A stretch of DNA of 64,000 bases. Origin: Eremophila alpestris peregrina (taxonomy: Eukaryota > Chordata > Aves > Passeriformes > Alaudidae). The stretch lies in the NCBI GenBank assembly GCA_009792885.1, contig WMCF01000016.1, positions 16,170,685 to 16,234,684 of the forward strand. Reading direction: 5' to 3'. Of the stretch, positions 1 to 13,100 are shown piece after piece. The notes under the pieces are model-generated. The model saw only the letters and a list, made by a program, of their open reading frames with translations. It was not told where the DNA came from and did no database searches. Numbering within the stretch: the stretch's first letter is position 1; each line of letters opens with the position of its first letter. The position numbers were made by a program, and so were the translations under genes.

Positions 1-3000
1 AAACACACAGTTTCTAGTTGCAGGCGAGCAGGACATGCTCAAGTGAGCACCCACTAAATCCAGTAAGAATCCCTCTTACCCTCTCCATTAAAAAACAAGC
101 AGGGAGTGGAGACACTGGTGTGCTCAGCAAGCTGAACCAAGACAGCACTGCAGGGAAACTGCTCTGACAAGCAGCAGCCTCAGTGCAGGAAGGCACAAGA
201 GCAACTCTTGAACAACCACTCCAGCACATGCCTGGAGACCTGCACAATAATGTACAGTATATGCATTTTTAAAAGTTCATGCTATAGCTCTCCTCTTGCC
301 CTCTTTCTTGAAAAATAGGAGGAAGGGATTACGAAGTTGTTAGTTACTAGCAACAAAAGCTAGGAAATATTCATGCAGCCAGTGTTGCTAAGTTTGAGGC
401 CTGAGCAGATTTGGAGACAATGCTACACAATCAGTTGAGACAAACCATTTGCTTCTGAGCTCAAAAAACCCCTCTTGCTTCCATAAGTGTAACAACCAGC
501 TCCATCTCAGTAGAAACAGTAAAATATGCAAGCAGCAGAGACAGGCTCCTTCCATTTCTCCTCCTCCTGCCTTTATGACACACAACAGTACACAAAGGTT
601 ACTTCATTTCCCACGTGATTTTCTCACACCAACCAACATGCTCATTATGTCTGTTCTTTTCTACACATGAAGGAGGAATGCAAAAAGATGCCACCCCTAT
701 GGACAAGAGCAGCCATGGGATGTATTCCCAAAGTTGCTTCCAACAAGCCAGCCTGGTGCCCTCAGACAGGAACACTACTACACCAGGGGCTACGCCAAAG
801 AAACACCAAATGCCACAATACACCCTTTCAAAAGTTAGAATAAGGGAGGGAAAATTACTTAGGAGAAATCATGTGACTTAGCAGACAGAAACCCCATTTT
901 CCATTCAAAATAACTTTCTCCCCAACAGAAAAGCAGCTCATCGCAGACAGAACAGAGGTCTCACACAACTCAAGTGACAGCCACAGTAAAACAGAAGGCC
1001 ACCAGGAACATCGCCAACCTCGAGGCTGCTACAAGGGCTGGATCTAGGCTCTGCACAACAAAACAACAGCTCTTCTGCCCTGCTGGGGCAGAGTCCCCCC
1101 AAAACCAGTGGGAGAGCCAGCACCTGGCACCTCACTCATCCAGCCCTGAGCCCAGCACCTCCACACTGGGAATAACTGCGACCCAGCACCTTTCATGCAT
1201 GTTAGGTGGGACCTTGGCACTGGAATAAGCTGCCAATGCAACAATCAACAAGTCAAAGCAATTAATAAGGGGTCTGTTGTCATTACTTTAGCTGTGGCAG
1301 TTACACATGGAATGAAACTCTCCTGCAAAATTAGGGCAACATAGAATATGGGTGTTTCCTTATCACAATATATGCAACAGGAAAGCCCCCTCAAATCTCA
1401 GCAGTCACACATACATGCTAAGATTTACTGAATGAAGGGAGTTGAACCTGGTAAATCTGTAGTTTGCAAGTCTGGCAATGATCTTAAGTGGGTGCTGGTA
1501 TGTGTTGAGTAAAACAAAAGGATTTCACAATATCAGAATGATACAATATAGGGATGTAGGAAATTGTTCTTCAGGCAAGGGCAGCTCAACAGGCATTAAA
1601 AAGCATCCAAAATGCTGGTTTTGCACAAGCTATTTATTCCCAGCCTGCAGATGCCTGAGAAAGAGGCAGGTTGACTAGTGAGGGACCAGCATGTCACTTG
1701 CTATTTATGCTCTCACAAGTGACTGAATTTGACAGGGACAGTTGATAACCTTCTGAAAATAACTGAACTATTAAAGAATCTGTGTCTTAGCTAACACAGG
1801 TTTTTGGTTTTGCAGCTTGCAAAAATGCAGACTCTCGGTCTAAGGAGATGATCTCGCAACTCTACCCTGGTGATCACTGAAGTGGAATATCTATTCTCTA
1901 GGGAGAATTCATAACTCCCTTTCTGAAGATCTCTATTTGTCTCTTACTGAGAAATTTAAAGTAACCTATTTCCTTTACAGTATGTCAGGTACAAATATTG
2001 CTAGGTTGGTTTTTTTTTTCATTTGGGTAATTAGAAGGGCTCTTTTTCATGTTTCGATCAAAAGCAGATTAGACAAGTTAACCTATGTGGGGCAATCCCA
2101 AAGTTACAGCTCTCCTGATCAAATGCATGTAGCTTGAGTCATCTCAAACCCCACATTGCTAACTTCTCTAATTACTAACTACAGTAGATCTACTAAAACA
2201 TAATGAAGATTGGCATATGGAGGCTTGGGAGATGATCCCTTCCAAGCACTCCATCTTCCAGCTTTCCTCTGCACATGCACAGAACCAGGTACAGCAGGAA
2301 GAAAACTGGAAGTCTTCATACCCTGTCTGTTTTTAGCACATCCCAAATGTGTATGGCTGGGACCTCAACTCCTGTCACTAGGAGGGAAGGGAAACACAGG
2401 AAAGCAGTCCCCAGCCTGAATGGCTGCTGTAACTGATGCTGGGGAGGAGGTCAGTGTCAGCAGCACTGGAACACCAGCCAGAGCTTCTTCACATGCATTT
2501 GTGTGCAGTGATTTACTGGGCACCTGCAGGCACTCAATTCTGTTTAAGGACTGGTGCTTACAGGCTCTCTACTGCAGCAATGGACCAAAGCTGATCAAGT
2601 TAAAACACCTGCCAAGTTCTGTACACTCCAAATGGGAGAAAGGGCAGAACAGGCCCTTTTCAACAAGAAAAAGAGGGATTCCCAAATTCATACATATTCC
2701 TGGAATTTCAAACATTCCAGATACTTGGGAATTGCTCTTGCATAGGAAGATGTTATTTTATGTGAGCAGAATGGTGGAGAGAATATGGAGAGGCACTTGG
2801 TTAAAAGCAGTGTCATCTAAAATTATAGATTCCCTAGTGACAACAAAATAAAATGGGAATTGCAGAAACACTGAAGGGGAAATAAAAGTTGTCACTGATG
2901 GTAAAAGTAATAATTAATTCTGGAGCCTTCTCTCTCTCTCTCTGCTCCTCACCACCACCTCGGTGGGATGTGCCAGGCTCTTTCCCAGCAACAGAATTAT

Positions 3001-4078
3001 TTCTGTAAAACATTTTTGTAAGTTGCAATACCTCTGTAACTGAAAATAGAGGCAAATGCAAGTGCTTAGTGGGACCTTTGAAACCCCAGCTGTGAAGACT
3101 CATTAACTGTAAGTACATTTTTGCAGATGCACAGCTCTGAATCTGACTCGTAACTCTCCTCCCGTGACAGCAAGGCCTGGGATTCAGGTAAAAAGGCTTA
3201 AGATAATTGATATGGATTCTTACTCAGACAAATTAGGAGGAAGAAAGCAGCAAAGAGGAGACTTAAGGGATATGGGGAAGGAAGGGGGATCAGGAGTTGG
3301 CTCTGTTGAGGGATCCATCATTTACAGTTCCAAGGCACAAGGAGGGCAGTATGAGATGGCAATCTATGTTTTATCTTAAAAATGTTATGCATCTTGCTCT
3401 TGTATGGGGGACAACAGCTCTAGCTTCAAACACCAAGTCAGAGTAAAGGCCCCTCTTGAATAATTACTGGGAATTTCAGTCATTTTTTGATGTTAAGGAC
3501 TGGAAAAGTTCAGGTTTACCAGGCTCAACTGCACGTAAAGGTAGTCCTTGTGTCTGCAGCTCCGGGTTGCCAAAGGACAGGATAGATAGGAGGGAGATGC
3601 ACAATTAAACATCTCTCCCACACATAAGGCATATGGCAAAGTGGAGCACTCAAGTCACAGCTGACTCAGAGCTGCACACGAAGGTATGCACCTACAGTCA
3701 CATGTGCATGTGTGTGTGCACGAACAGCGGGGGGAAGCATTTACTGCCAGCACAGCTCTTCCCGACTGCTTGTCAGAGAGTACAAAAACAGCAGGGTCAA
3801 AACCTGCAGTAGGAGTCTGTCAGCCACCAGCCTGACTGCAGCCGGTGTGCTGACACACACCGGGAGGAGGGCACACCACTTGGTGTCCAGCAGCTCTTTC
3901 TCGCTGGCATTTCTAAGCCTGATACAAGATTCTGGTAACAACAACATTTAAACAGTGCTGTTGTGTATTATACAAGAACAGATCTTCCTTCACAAAAACC
4001 TCATTGGCTTTCCACCACCCCACCAAAAAAAAGAAAATTAAAAATCTTCTAGCAGCATTGACCGAATTGTAAAGCAAC
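1..4078 (-). other. RBM6 intron, no gene seen
   Basis: AT-rich intronic sequence. The following RBM6 exon is not present in any frame. A short CT dinucleotide run lies near 2931-2943. I see no gene, RNA gene or recognisable retroelement. The open frames here are short and lack family resemblance. Confidence 0.7.
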
Positions 4079-4152
4079 CTGGTTGGCTTCCATGCATCCG
4101 ATGGCCTCTTCCAAGAGTGAAAACTCCACGCAGACATAGCCATAGTCGTAAC
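4079..4152 (-). CDS. RBM6: RBM6 exon: end of RRM1 (RNP1)
   Basis: The exon has 74 bases. The acceptor is TGTCCCCAG and the donor GTTGCT is a valid GT donor but a poor match to consensus. The codons give YDYGYVCVEFSLLEEAIG then CMEANQ, the RNP1 strand and last helix of RRM1, nearly identical to mammalian RBM6. The phase joins exactly to the 16416-16485 exon. No further RBM6 exon could be recognised to the left, so the window edge lies in the next intron. Confidence 0.93.
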
Positions 4153-7100
4153 CTGGGGACAGCATTTAAATACAGACGGGAGTCATGTTAGTGCCTTGTC
4201 ATAAAGAAAGCCACATTAAATAATCAATTTCCCTTTCCCTCCAATGACAAGCCCTCTAACCACCACCCCTCTACCTCAGAATGAAAAAGAGAGAAACCAG
4301 GGACTGGCTGAATGATGATTAACTGTGCAGTTTACCACAAATGTTAATAGTAGTGTTCCCACTTTTCCTTACACAACCCAGTGACAGTCACACCTTTTCT
4401 TAAGGCAAGAAATAATTGCTTTGCTGTTTGTTTTTTCTAAGTCATAGTGACTTTCCATTGCCAGTTTCACATTTTGTGCTACCTCGGAGGCAGCACTCTC
4501 CAATGTAAGTGTTGATAAATCATTTCCAAGTACCTTGCTGCAGATGTATTTTACACGAATAGCCAGCATTTTAATTGGACAATATTTCAGACAGAACTAA
4601 CACAATTCCTTTGCCTTTGCTATTTTTCTTTCAACACCAGCTTACTTTTTGAAGTCCTATCTCTTGCATTATGAAAAAGTGGAGCTGAGCAGGAATGAGA
4701 ACTCCAACTTTCTCATTTCGGTATAGATGACACTGCACACATAACAAGAGGGTGTGGGAGCTTTAAGTTTAGATTCAAGAAACTATAGAGCCTTTACTCT
4801 TCTCACTCCCTGGAAAGCTGTCATCATGCAGAAAGGACCCACTGATTTAAGTTACCTGCACTGAAATATTATGTCCCAAAGTAAAGTGCAGGGTGAACAC
4901 TACAGAATGTAAGACCAACTCAAGATCCATCCCTGATGCTGAAACTATCTCCAAGAACTGGAGCACTGAGGAACAACCTAAAATCACAACCTCACCCTTC
5001 ACATGTCAAGGCCATCACACTCCAAAACAGTACTTTCCAGATGATCCTACGTGGGCATAAGCAATGCGAGAGCTTGGCTTCCTCCTCCCGCTGCTCTTTT
5101 GGCTGGTTTGGAGTGAGAGGAAGGCTGGTCTGCATGTGATTTGTGCCATTTTAGGCACCTAGCTGTGCTGGTGAAGAGTTCCTCTTCCCTCCTACTAAAG
5201 ATGCACATCTCAACTCTGGTATTTTCAACCCAAGTATGTATCTGGTTCCTACTGCTTCAGCCCCCCACCTTCCATGAAAAGGTAACCCCATGCATGCTTC
5301 TCTCAGGCAAGGCATTCCAGCCTCCTGGAAAAGAGCCCCCACCTCCCTTAAGCCTATGCCTTAAGAACATTTGCTGCACTCTCTAGTTTTTCCTTCTCTC
5401 TCACTTTCCTATCTTTGTACTTTACCACATCAAAGACAGACCACACAAAACTATTTCATCATCAAACCCTACTGATTTTTTATCTTTTTTTTTTATTCTG
5501 GGAGCTCTTTGCATGCTGTTCTAATAAAACAATCCTGACTTTGCACCTTTGCCTTTAATAACAAGACTCCAATTTGAATCTAGCACCTCTTCCACCTCAC
5601 AGAGGAATTTATTCCCCTTTCCCATATTATTTTAGTCAATATAATTATGCTAAACAGAAATGTGTCAATCTGTGTGCTGTTCAGCTCAGTGTAGGATGCA
5701 GGCCAGCAGTACAACATCTGTGGGGGAAGGCAGCTAAAGCCACTTGACACTCTGACATCAAGTGGGCACCTGGAACTAGAGGTGTGGCTTCAGCTGGCAG
5801 GACTGACAGAACCAAATCGATCCAGCTGTTCCCATAGCATCCATTCTGCTCTGCAGTACAGCCACACCGGATCACAGTTTGAAAATGAACGAGTTCTCCT
5901 CTCTGCAGAAGGCAGCTGCTCTCCAGAAGCAGTGCTGCCCCTTGCTGGGAGACTGCTCTGCATTCCAGGCAGAGATCTCTGCTACTCCATGCACAGTGTG
6001 CAGCCTCACGTGGCACATTTTAAAGCCTTACTCAAATGCAGAACTCTCTAGTCACTTTTTTCCCTTTTGTTTAGAAAAGGGCTGCACAAATGATATTTGT
6101 CAGCCCATAAGGCTCCTGATTCCACTTCAGAGAGGATTTTTGAAAGCTGCTATCATCAGCAAGGCAAGATCAGAGCACTATCTTACTTCCATGTGTAGAA
6201 GACCTCATGAGAGACACAAAGCACGATTGCAGAAGTTTTCATTCTATTTGCTCTGCAATAAGAGGACATTTACATCCCAGTCCTCATGCAGGGAATGAGT
6301 AGTTTAGACATGGATTTAATCCAGCATGACGCAGCTGAGAGTGCAAGGCTGAATGTTACACTGAGATACAAAAGCTCAGACGCTCGGAGGAACGTATGCC
6401 ACAGGATCATTCCAAGCATTACATGGAGATAGTTAAAGGGAAGCCCAGCACATTTCTCCTTCTGCACTTCCCCCACCCCTGCTCTCCCCCACGGAACTCA
6501 TAAACAGAGCAGCAGTAACATGTACAAAAAACAATAACCACGGGCCCCATATCCTGCCAAAATGCAGCTCCAGGCCAGATGTTCAGCTCTTATGGTCGGC
6601 TCGCAGAGGGACGCAGCGTTCTGGAATTCACTGCAAGCTGTCCTTGCACAGACAGCACCGAAGTAGTGATGCAAGAAGAGAGCAGCCTGGAGCCACTTGC
6701 TAAAAACCACTGCTGAAGATGTGTGGGGGCTTGACACTTTTCCCCTCCCCCAGATGCAGAGCTTTGCATGGATCTGACAAGCACACTCAGGATGTGAGAA
6801 CTACAGAGTAACATCAGCCCTGGGCGGCACACCACCCCTGCTCTGCCCCCTGCCCCCAGCTCCTCCAGAGCATCCTTCCATTTTACACCATGGCAGAGAG
6901 GAGACTGAAATGGAAGCCTATGGAACAGTGGCACCACACCTTCAAAACGCAATGGCTGCTGATTTTTTCAACATCTGCAACAATCACATTACCCACAGAA
7001 CAATACTTAAAACCAAGTGGCTCAAGGCTGGTTCTTAATGGAGGCTCCTGCCACCAACTCTTGTGCCTCTTCCCTGCCTCCTCCATAGGGATGGTCCAGC

Positions 7101-10100
7101 TCTGTGTAGCAGCTGCTGAGCTTGGGTATTTTTGTTTCTGAAGCCTTCTCACAGACTGCCTGTCAGAATGCCAATAATTTAGGTGCTCTCACCAGAAGCA
7201 GGGCATGGGATTTTCATGGAGGAATAGAGCCAGGCATCTAATGGCAGGAACTTAGTTCCATAGGCATGCCAAGGTAAGCAGTGCTCCCCTGAGTGAGAGC
7301 TCTTGGACACCCTCTGGTATTCTTCAGGTCATAGCAGTAAACCAAAGCAATCAAACCAGCAAAGCAAAGCCACTGCAGCAGAAGTGTGGGGTTTTTGACT
7401 CAGAGGCCTAACTTCACATGCAAGGTTTCACATGAAGATATAAATCCTGGTTTCTTCATCTATTGATTAGTATGACACTACAGTTTCAGGATCCACAAGA
7501 AATTAGAATGGAGTAATCATTTGCAGAAGTATATATGATCAACATAAACACTGTCAAAAAGGAAAGAAATCCTAATGTGATATTTCCCCCACACAACCTC
7601 TGAGCATGCTGCAGAACAGCCACATTGTCCAAATGAACTTTCCAACAGGAACACTTGAACTTGCTAACATTTTGGCCCTAGCACAGCCATAAAACATGCA
7701 TGTCCTCATGTGCCCCCATGTTTTAGGTCAACTGTGTAAAAGGACTCTTGTACCTTATTTAGCTACTTCCTTTCAGCTGTGCAAGTCTACAGTACCACAG
7801 GCTGTGTATGATGAAATCAGAATGCAAGGAGAGTGTGCACATGGATTGCAGAGGACTTCTGCTTTCCCCTAAGTGCTTCTATGTATACACAATCCTTTAT
7901 GGATGCTCCCAAAGCATGCTCGGTTGTCTTCTGCACCGAAAATGGCACAAACATTTAATACTGAGCAGTAAGGACACATTTAGAGCTCCAGGAAGCTGCT
8001 CTGTGAGCACTGGAATAAGGAACATTCTGCCTCTGAAACAGACATGTTTTAGCAAAGTGAATTTTGACAGCAAATGGAGCATCCCTGCTAGCATGCAATA
8101 GTTTGGCTAAAAATCCTGAAAGCCTGCCCTAAAATTACTGTTCTTTGGCTTCAGATATAGAGATCAAAGACTTGAGATTTAAAATAAGTCTTGTCTCTAT
8201 ACAGACAGAGTTTCTACTGAACAACTGACACACAGTAATGTGTTACTTCACCATAGTTTGTTATATCAAAGATCTAAATAAAGGAAAACCATACTGTTGT
8301 TCTCATAGGAGCTGCAAGCAGTGTGAAGACAAAAAAAAAATCTCTGGAGTTTTAGAAGACCAGACGAAAAGATCCTGTAGTGACAGCAGCCCTGTCTGTG
8401 CCAAAGCAAAGACAGTTTTGGAAAGAAGGCAGGATGGCAACATGACAAAGGCATCCAATCCAAGAGGCAATCCAGCTTCTTGATTCTAGGAATGAGTGTG
8501 CAGGCAGTTGTGCTCCTGCACAAGCCCAGCAAACTTAAGGCATTAGGTCACCTCACATCCATGGGCAGCCATCACCTGCCTTTGCAAAAACAACTGTGAC
8601 AAACCCCTGCCTGCTCTGGTGCAACACAAAGATGTTCCTTCTCCTCCAGGACAGGAAGATGATCTCACATTGAAGTAACTCCATGGAACAGCTCACCAAA
8701 GGACACTGCACTAACCTGGGCAGCTGGGCCACCTGCCAGCGAGGTGGAGGTCCCTGCATCTGCCAGCTGGGGCCAAGCAGCCTCAGGACAGATGGATGCA
8801 ACATAGTCTCCATAGCAGAGAGCTTCCCCACCATCCCAACAACACTTCACTGATTTTTTGCCCTAGGATAAGACAGAACTACCACAGAAGAAAAGCATTT
8901 GCAGTTCTGGGGACTTCTAGGACTCAGAGAGATGGCACATTAAAGCAGAGCCATGGCCAGCAGCTGGAGCAGGAGATTCTTGCTGCTTGCTACCTCCAGA
9001 GACAGCCTGGCAGAGCAGGGTGCAGCTGAGGAAATGCTCCACAGAGTTTCACCCATCCCAGGGAAGACCCTTCTATTGGTCCCAAGGCAGCTACAACATA
9101 AAGTATGGAGTGACTATGAAGGACTTCTACATCCCTGAAGGAATCTGTGGTCTCACACACTGACCTTTGGGGAGCTCAGGTAATGGAGACAGGGATTGTG
9201 CACCCTGTTCTCAGGGAATCTGCCATTCTGTGGCTGAATGGAAGATCTGCCTCAGGAGTGGGAGATTTTGGCAATGTGCCCATGACCCTATGCACAAGAT
9301 TCATCTGTTTCCTCCAAGGAAAGATGCAAATGTAGGTCATCCACAGCAGAGTGAATAACACTGGGGAACACAGGGCTTTCTCTGGATCTCTGTGCTATTA
9401 CACTGGTCTACTATTAGGAGGCATCACACACTCAATGCTTCCAAGAAAACAGGAGCTCCTGGACATGCTCAGGAATGGCTGTACCTGTGCTAACTCAGCA
9501 GGCACTGCCTTTGCAGTGAGGATGGGCACCAGAGTAGTGGCAGGCAGAGGAAATAAATCTGTCCAACCAGTCTGAAAAGCTGGAGGGCACCCCCACAGCA
9601 CCCCAGGGACAGTGGCAATCTATCTAGGCTATCACAGAAGCCAAAACCATGAGCTCTCTCAGTACCAGCTGGTGGATTCTGAGCATCCATAAATTTGTCA
9701 CATCTCTTTACTGCACAGATAAATTGGTCTTCAGAGCTACTAAAGCTGAAGAGCTGTACTAGAATAAACAGGACAATCTGCAACAAGCCCTATCCCCAAT
9801 CCCTTTCAAAGGCTGAGCATTTACAAGCCACACCTGCTGCTGGAAAAGGCCTGTCACTTCCTGCTGTCCCTCTGTGTAAAGAAGTACACTCTTACACACT
9901 CATTCATGACAGAGAACAACACTGAAACCACAGGAAATGAAACAGCTGTATTCTGAAAGACAGAACACTACAGTCCTCCTCCCCCCATCCTGGAGAAAAA
10001 GACACAAAGGAGAGACACCCTCAAAGGCAGACACCAGCAGCTCCACAGACTCCAGGAACTTCTACAGTCAGAGAGCCCCAAATGCCTGTCAACCCTTCTC

Positions 10101-13100
10101 GGCCCAAGGAGGATAGTTTATACACCAGCACAAGGACAGGAGGGAAAAAACCCCAGGGCTAAGATTGTACACACTGTAGTTTTATTAAAGACAAAGTATC
10201 ACATTATGTTTGTACATTATGGAATCTGAGGAAGGTCGGGGCTTTCACTAACCTCCATGAGAGAGGACTGTGAGCTGCATACCTGGGAAGGTGTTCCATC
10301 CAGGAACTTAGTTTCAAAGTGCTGCTAAATGTGAACCTGGTCTCCAGGATATATGACTTGTCATCTTAGCACAAGGTAATCAAGGCAATGCACACTGTGT
10401 AAAGCCTTGAAGTTTTGCTCCAGAGATGCAAAAGGAATGAGCACCTTTGTAAAAATGGATTCTGCATGCCAAAAAGGCTGTGAAAATGTTTTATGGATGG
10501 ATGTTTTTGTTGCCTTCTCAAAACAGGCCTTATAACCCTGAACCAAGGTTGATCACTATCACAAACACTGACTTAGACCAGATTCGTATTTCCTGTTTCC
10601 TAAGCCACCACATCACAGATGAGGAAAGAGAAGGAAGAACACCTTTTGCTTCCAAGAGACAATGCACTAGTGCCCTGAAACCAAGCAAGACAAGCCAAAA
10701 GCCTACTGCCCCCACAGCTGGGAAAACTGGCAAGGACTGCTATTGATGACCATGGACTGATTCCAGCTAAGTGTATTTTTTGGTTCTTGGCAGGCTATTC
10801 TGGCTACAAGCTAGAATCAATTGGTTCAGGCAGATCAGTGCTGAAGATACTTGCTGAAGTCCTGGCAGGTGAGCCCTGCAGTCTGCAGAACTCTGCTAAT
10901 GACTGGGGGATCTGACCACGCCTCAAGGGGAAGCTCCTCAGGTGCTACAGCATCTCCTGAGATCAGGGATGGTCATCTCAGCTCTCAGCAAGTGCCTGAG
11001 GTCTGCAATGCCTGAGTCATGGCTGATGCAGCAGAATGGGCCACAGAACCTTCACTGTGCAAAGCCCTAAGCACAGCAACAGATTATTCCTCCTATGGTG
11101 CATCAGCACCAGCCTCGATGGTGCCCTCTCTATAATCAGCACAACAGGCCAGATGCCCCTCTGCACCACAGCACGTGCTAGAGACATCCCACAGCAACCC
11201 ACAGTGTGTGCTTTGTACCAAACCCAGGAATCCAGGTCCTTGTGGGACCTAGTCCTCATCTAGCTCCAGAGGGCTGGTGTCAAGCCCTCTGTATGGGGAA
11301 GCCACCAGCTCACCACAAATCCACCCTTCAAAGGGGTTTCCACAAGGGCACTGCATCACTCCAGAAATGAAACAAAAAGGTTTGTTTGGCACAGTTCCAG
11401 AAACACTCCCTCCCCCCTGCAGAGCAGCAGCACACCTCTCCTACCTAAGCCTGGGAGCGGCAGCATGATGGCACCTGTGGCAGGAGCAGCATCTTGCCAG
11501 CATTTCTGGCCTCCAAGAGCAGCCCAAACATCACCCACAGCAAGGAAGCTAAAACCTGTCATATGTGGGCCTGACAAATGCACAGCCACATCTGCCTCAA
11601 GGGAAAGGCGATATCACTGCCTTGGAATGCACTCCAGCCATGGAAAATGGAGGACTTATCCCTACTGAGGAGAGGTGCACCAATTTAAAAAAAAAAAAGA
11701 AAAAGAAAAAAAAATCTGCACCAATTTTTCCATCATGAGCTGGAAACTTCTGGACCGTTAGATTATAAGTTCTAGCAAAATAGAACACTGAAAAATACAA
11801 TTCTGAATTCCAGAGGCTTCCTGATATATTCCTGAAACCAATGATTCACTGTTGTGATATACAAGATAGACTGCACTTGGAGGGGGAAAAAAAAGCAGCA
11901 CCTTTTAAAGATTTATCTAAGGGGCTTATTAATATTTAACAGGGCACCAATGCGGCAGAGCTTAGAGAGAACAAGCAAGATAATCCAGTTTCTTGTAGGA
12001 CTTGGCCGAGGCAATTTTAAGTTTAACACAGGGAGGGATAAGGGAAGCAGTTCCAAACACCACATAGAGGGCTGGTCTGGAGAAATTAAATAGAACATGA
12101 ATGCTGGGCAAGAAGTTGGCTGAGCAAGCAATAAAGTACATTTAGCAGCAATAATACTTGCTAAAACAAAAGCTTTTCAAATTGCAGCAGGCAGCTGCCA
12201 TAAAGCAGCTCATGTTTTCAGGTAACACTACATTTCTTGGGTGTTCCTCCATCACAGCAAAAAGCCTGTCCTTTAGCATCAGTTACCTGTATCTGTGTGG
12301 ACATTGCTCTGGCCCCAAGCATTACTGCTGTTCAGGGAGCTTCTACCTGCTCCAGGCATTACTGTTCCATGGCTGGTTTGCTCCTCAGGGGTGCTGTATT
12401 GTGTTCCCATATACTCACCCAGGGTTCAAAAGCAAGTATTTGGAAGGGTCAGAATAGGGTTAAAAAAACCCACATTTTCCAATTCTTGAAGTGTTGCACT
12501 AATTTAGAGTACATAAAGGGGCTGGGGTAGATCTCACTGCTCCTGCTGACTAGAATCCAGCTCACCTGGTCCTCCAGGTCCACTTCAGAGCTCCTCTCCA
12601 CCATGCTGCTCTCCAGCCTAGTGAGAGTGTCCATTCTCCACCAGGCTCTCCCAGCCCAGCAAAAATTCCTCTCAGTTCCCCAGATGGGCTTATGGAGTGA
12701 ACTAGAAAAGTGTTGTGGGCTGCCAGCCATTTCTCAAGCTTACTTTCCCTGAACAGCTTTCACAGCTGCTGGTACCAACACTAACACGAATCCTGGTTAG
12801 AAAACACATGTTCCAAGCTTGTCTCACTGCATGCTGCATCCAGGAGAACAATTTGAACAGAAGGCTCAGAGTGTGCCGTGTGCTTTCACTTATTACTTTG
12901 GACACGACTGCAGTGTCTTTTAAGATAAGCAGCCCTTTAAGATAAGGCTGGCTCCATGTGTTTCCTTCTCCAGGGCACACGTGTGTGACTCAGCCAGAGT
13001 TCTGTGCATATCAGACCCTCAAGATGAGATCTCAGGCTTATGTCTGACATTAGCCAGGGAGTAGAAATAAAGTCTGATGAAAATCAGGCAGGAGGTGAGT

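Noticed and set aside
1..4078. A further RBM6 exon or an independent gene in the first 4 kb
   Set aside because: I looked for the expected continuation after the RRM1 exon (the segment leading into the RanBP2-type zinc finger) and did not find it in any minus-strand frame. The remaining frames are short and unlike any family I know.
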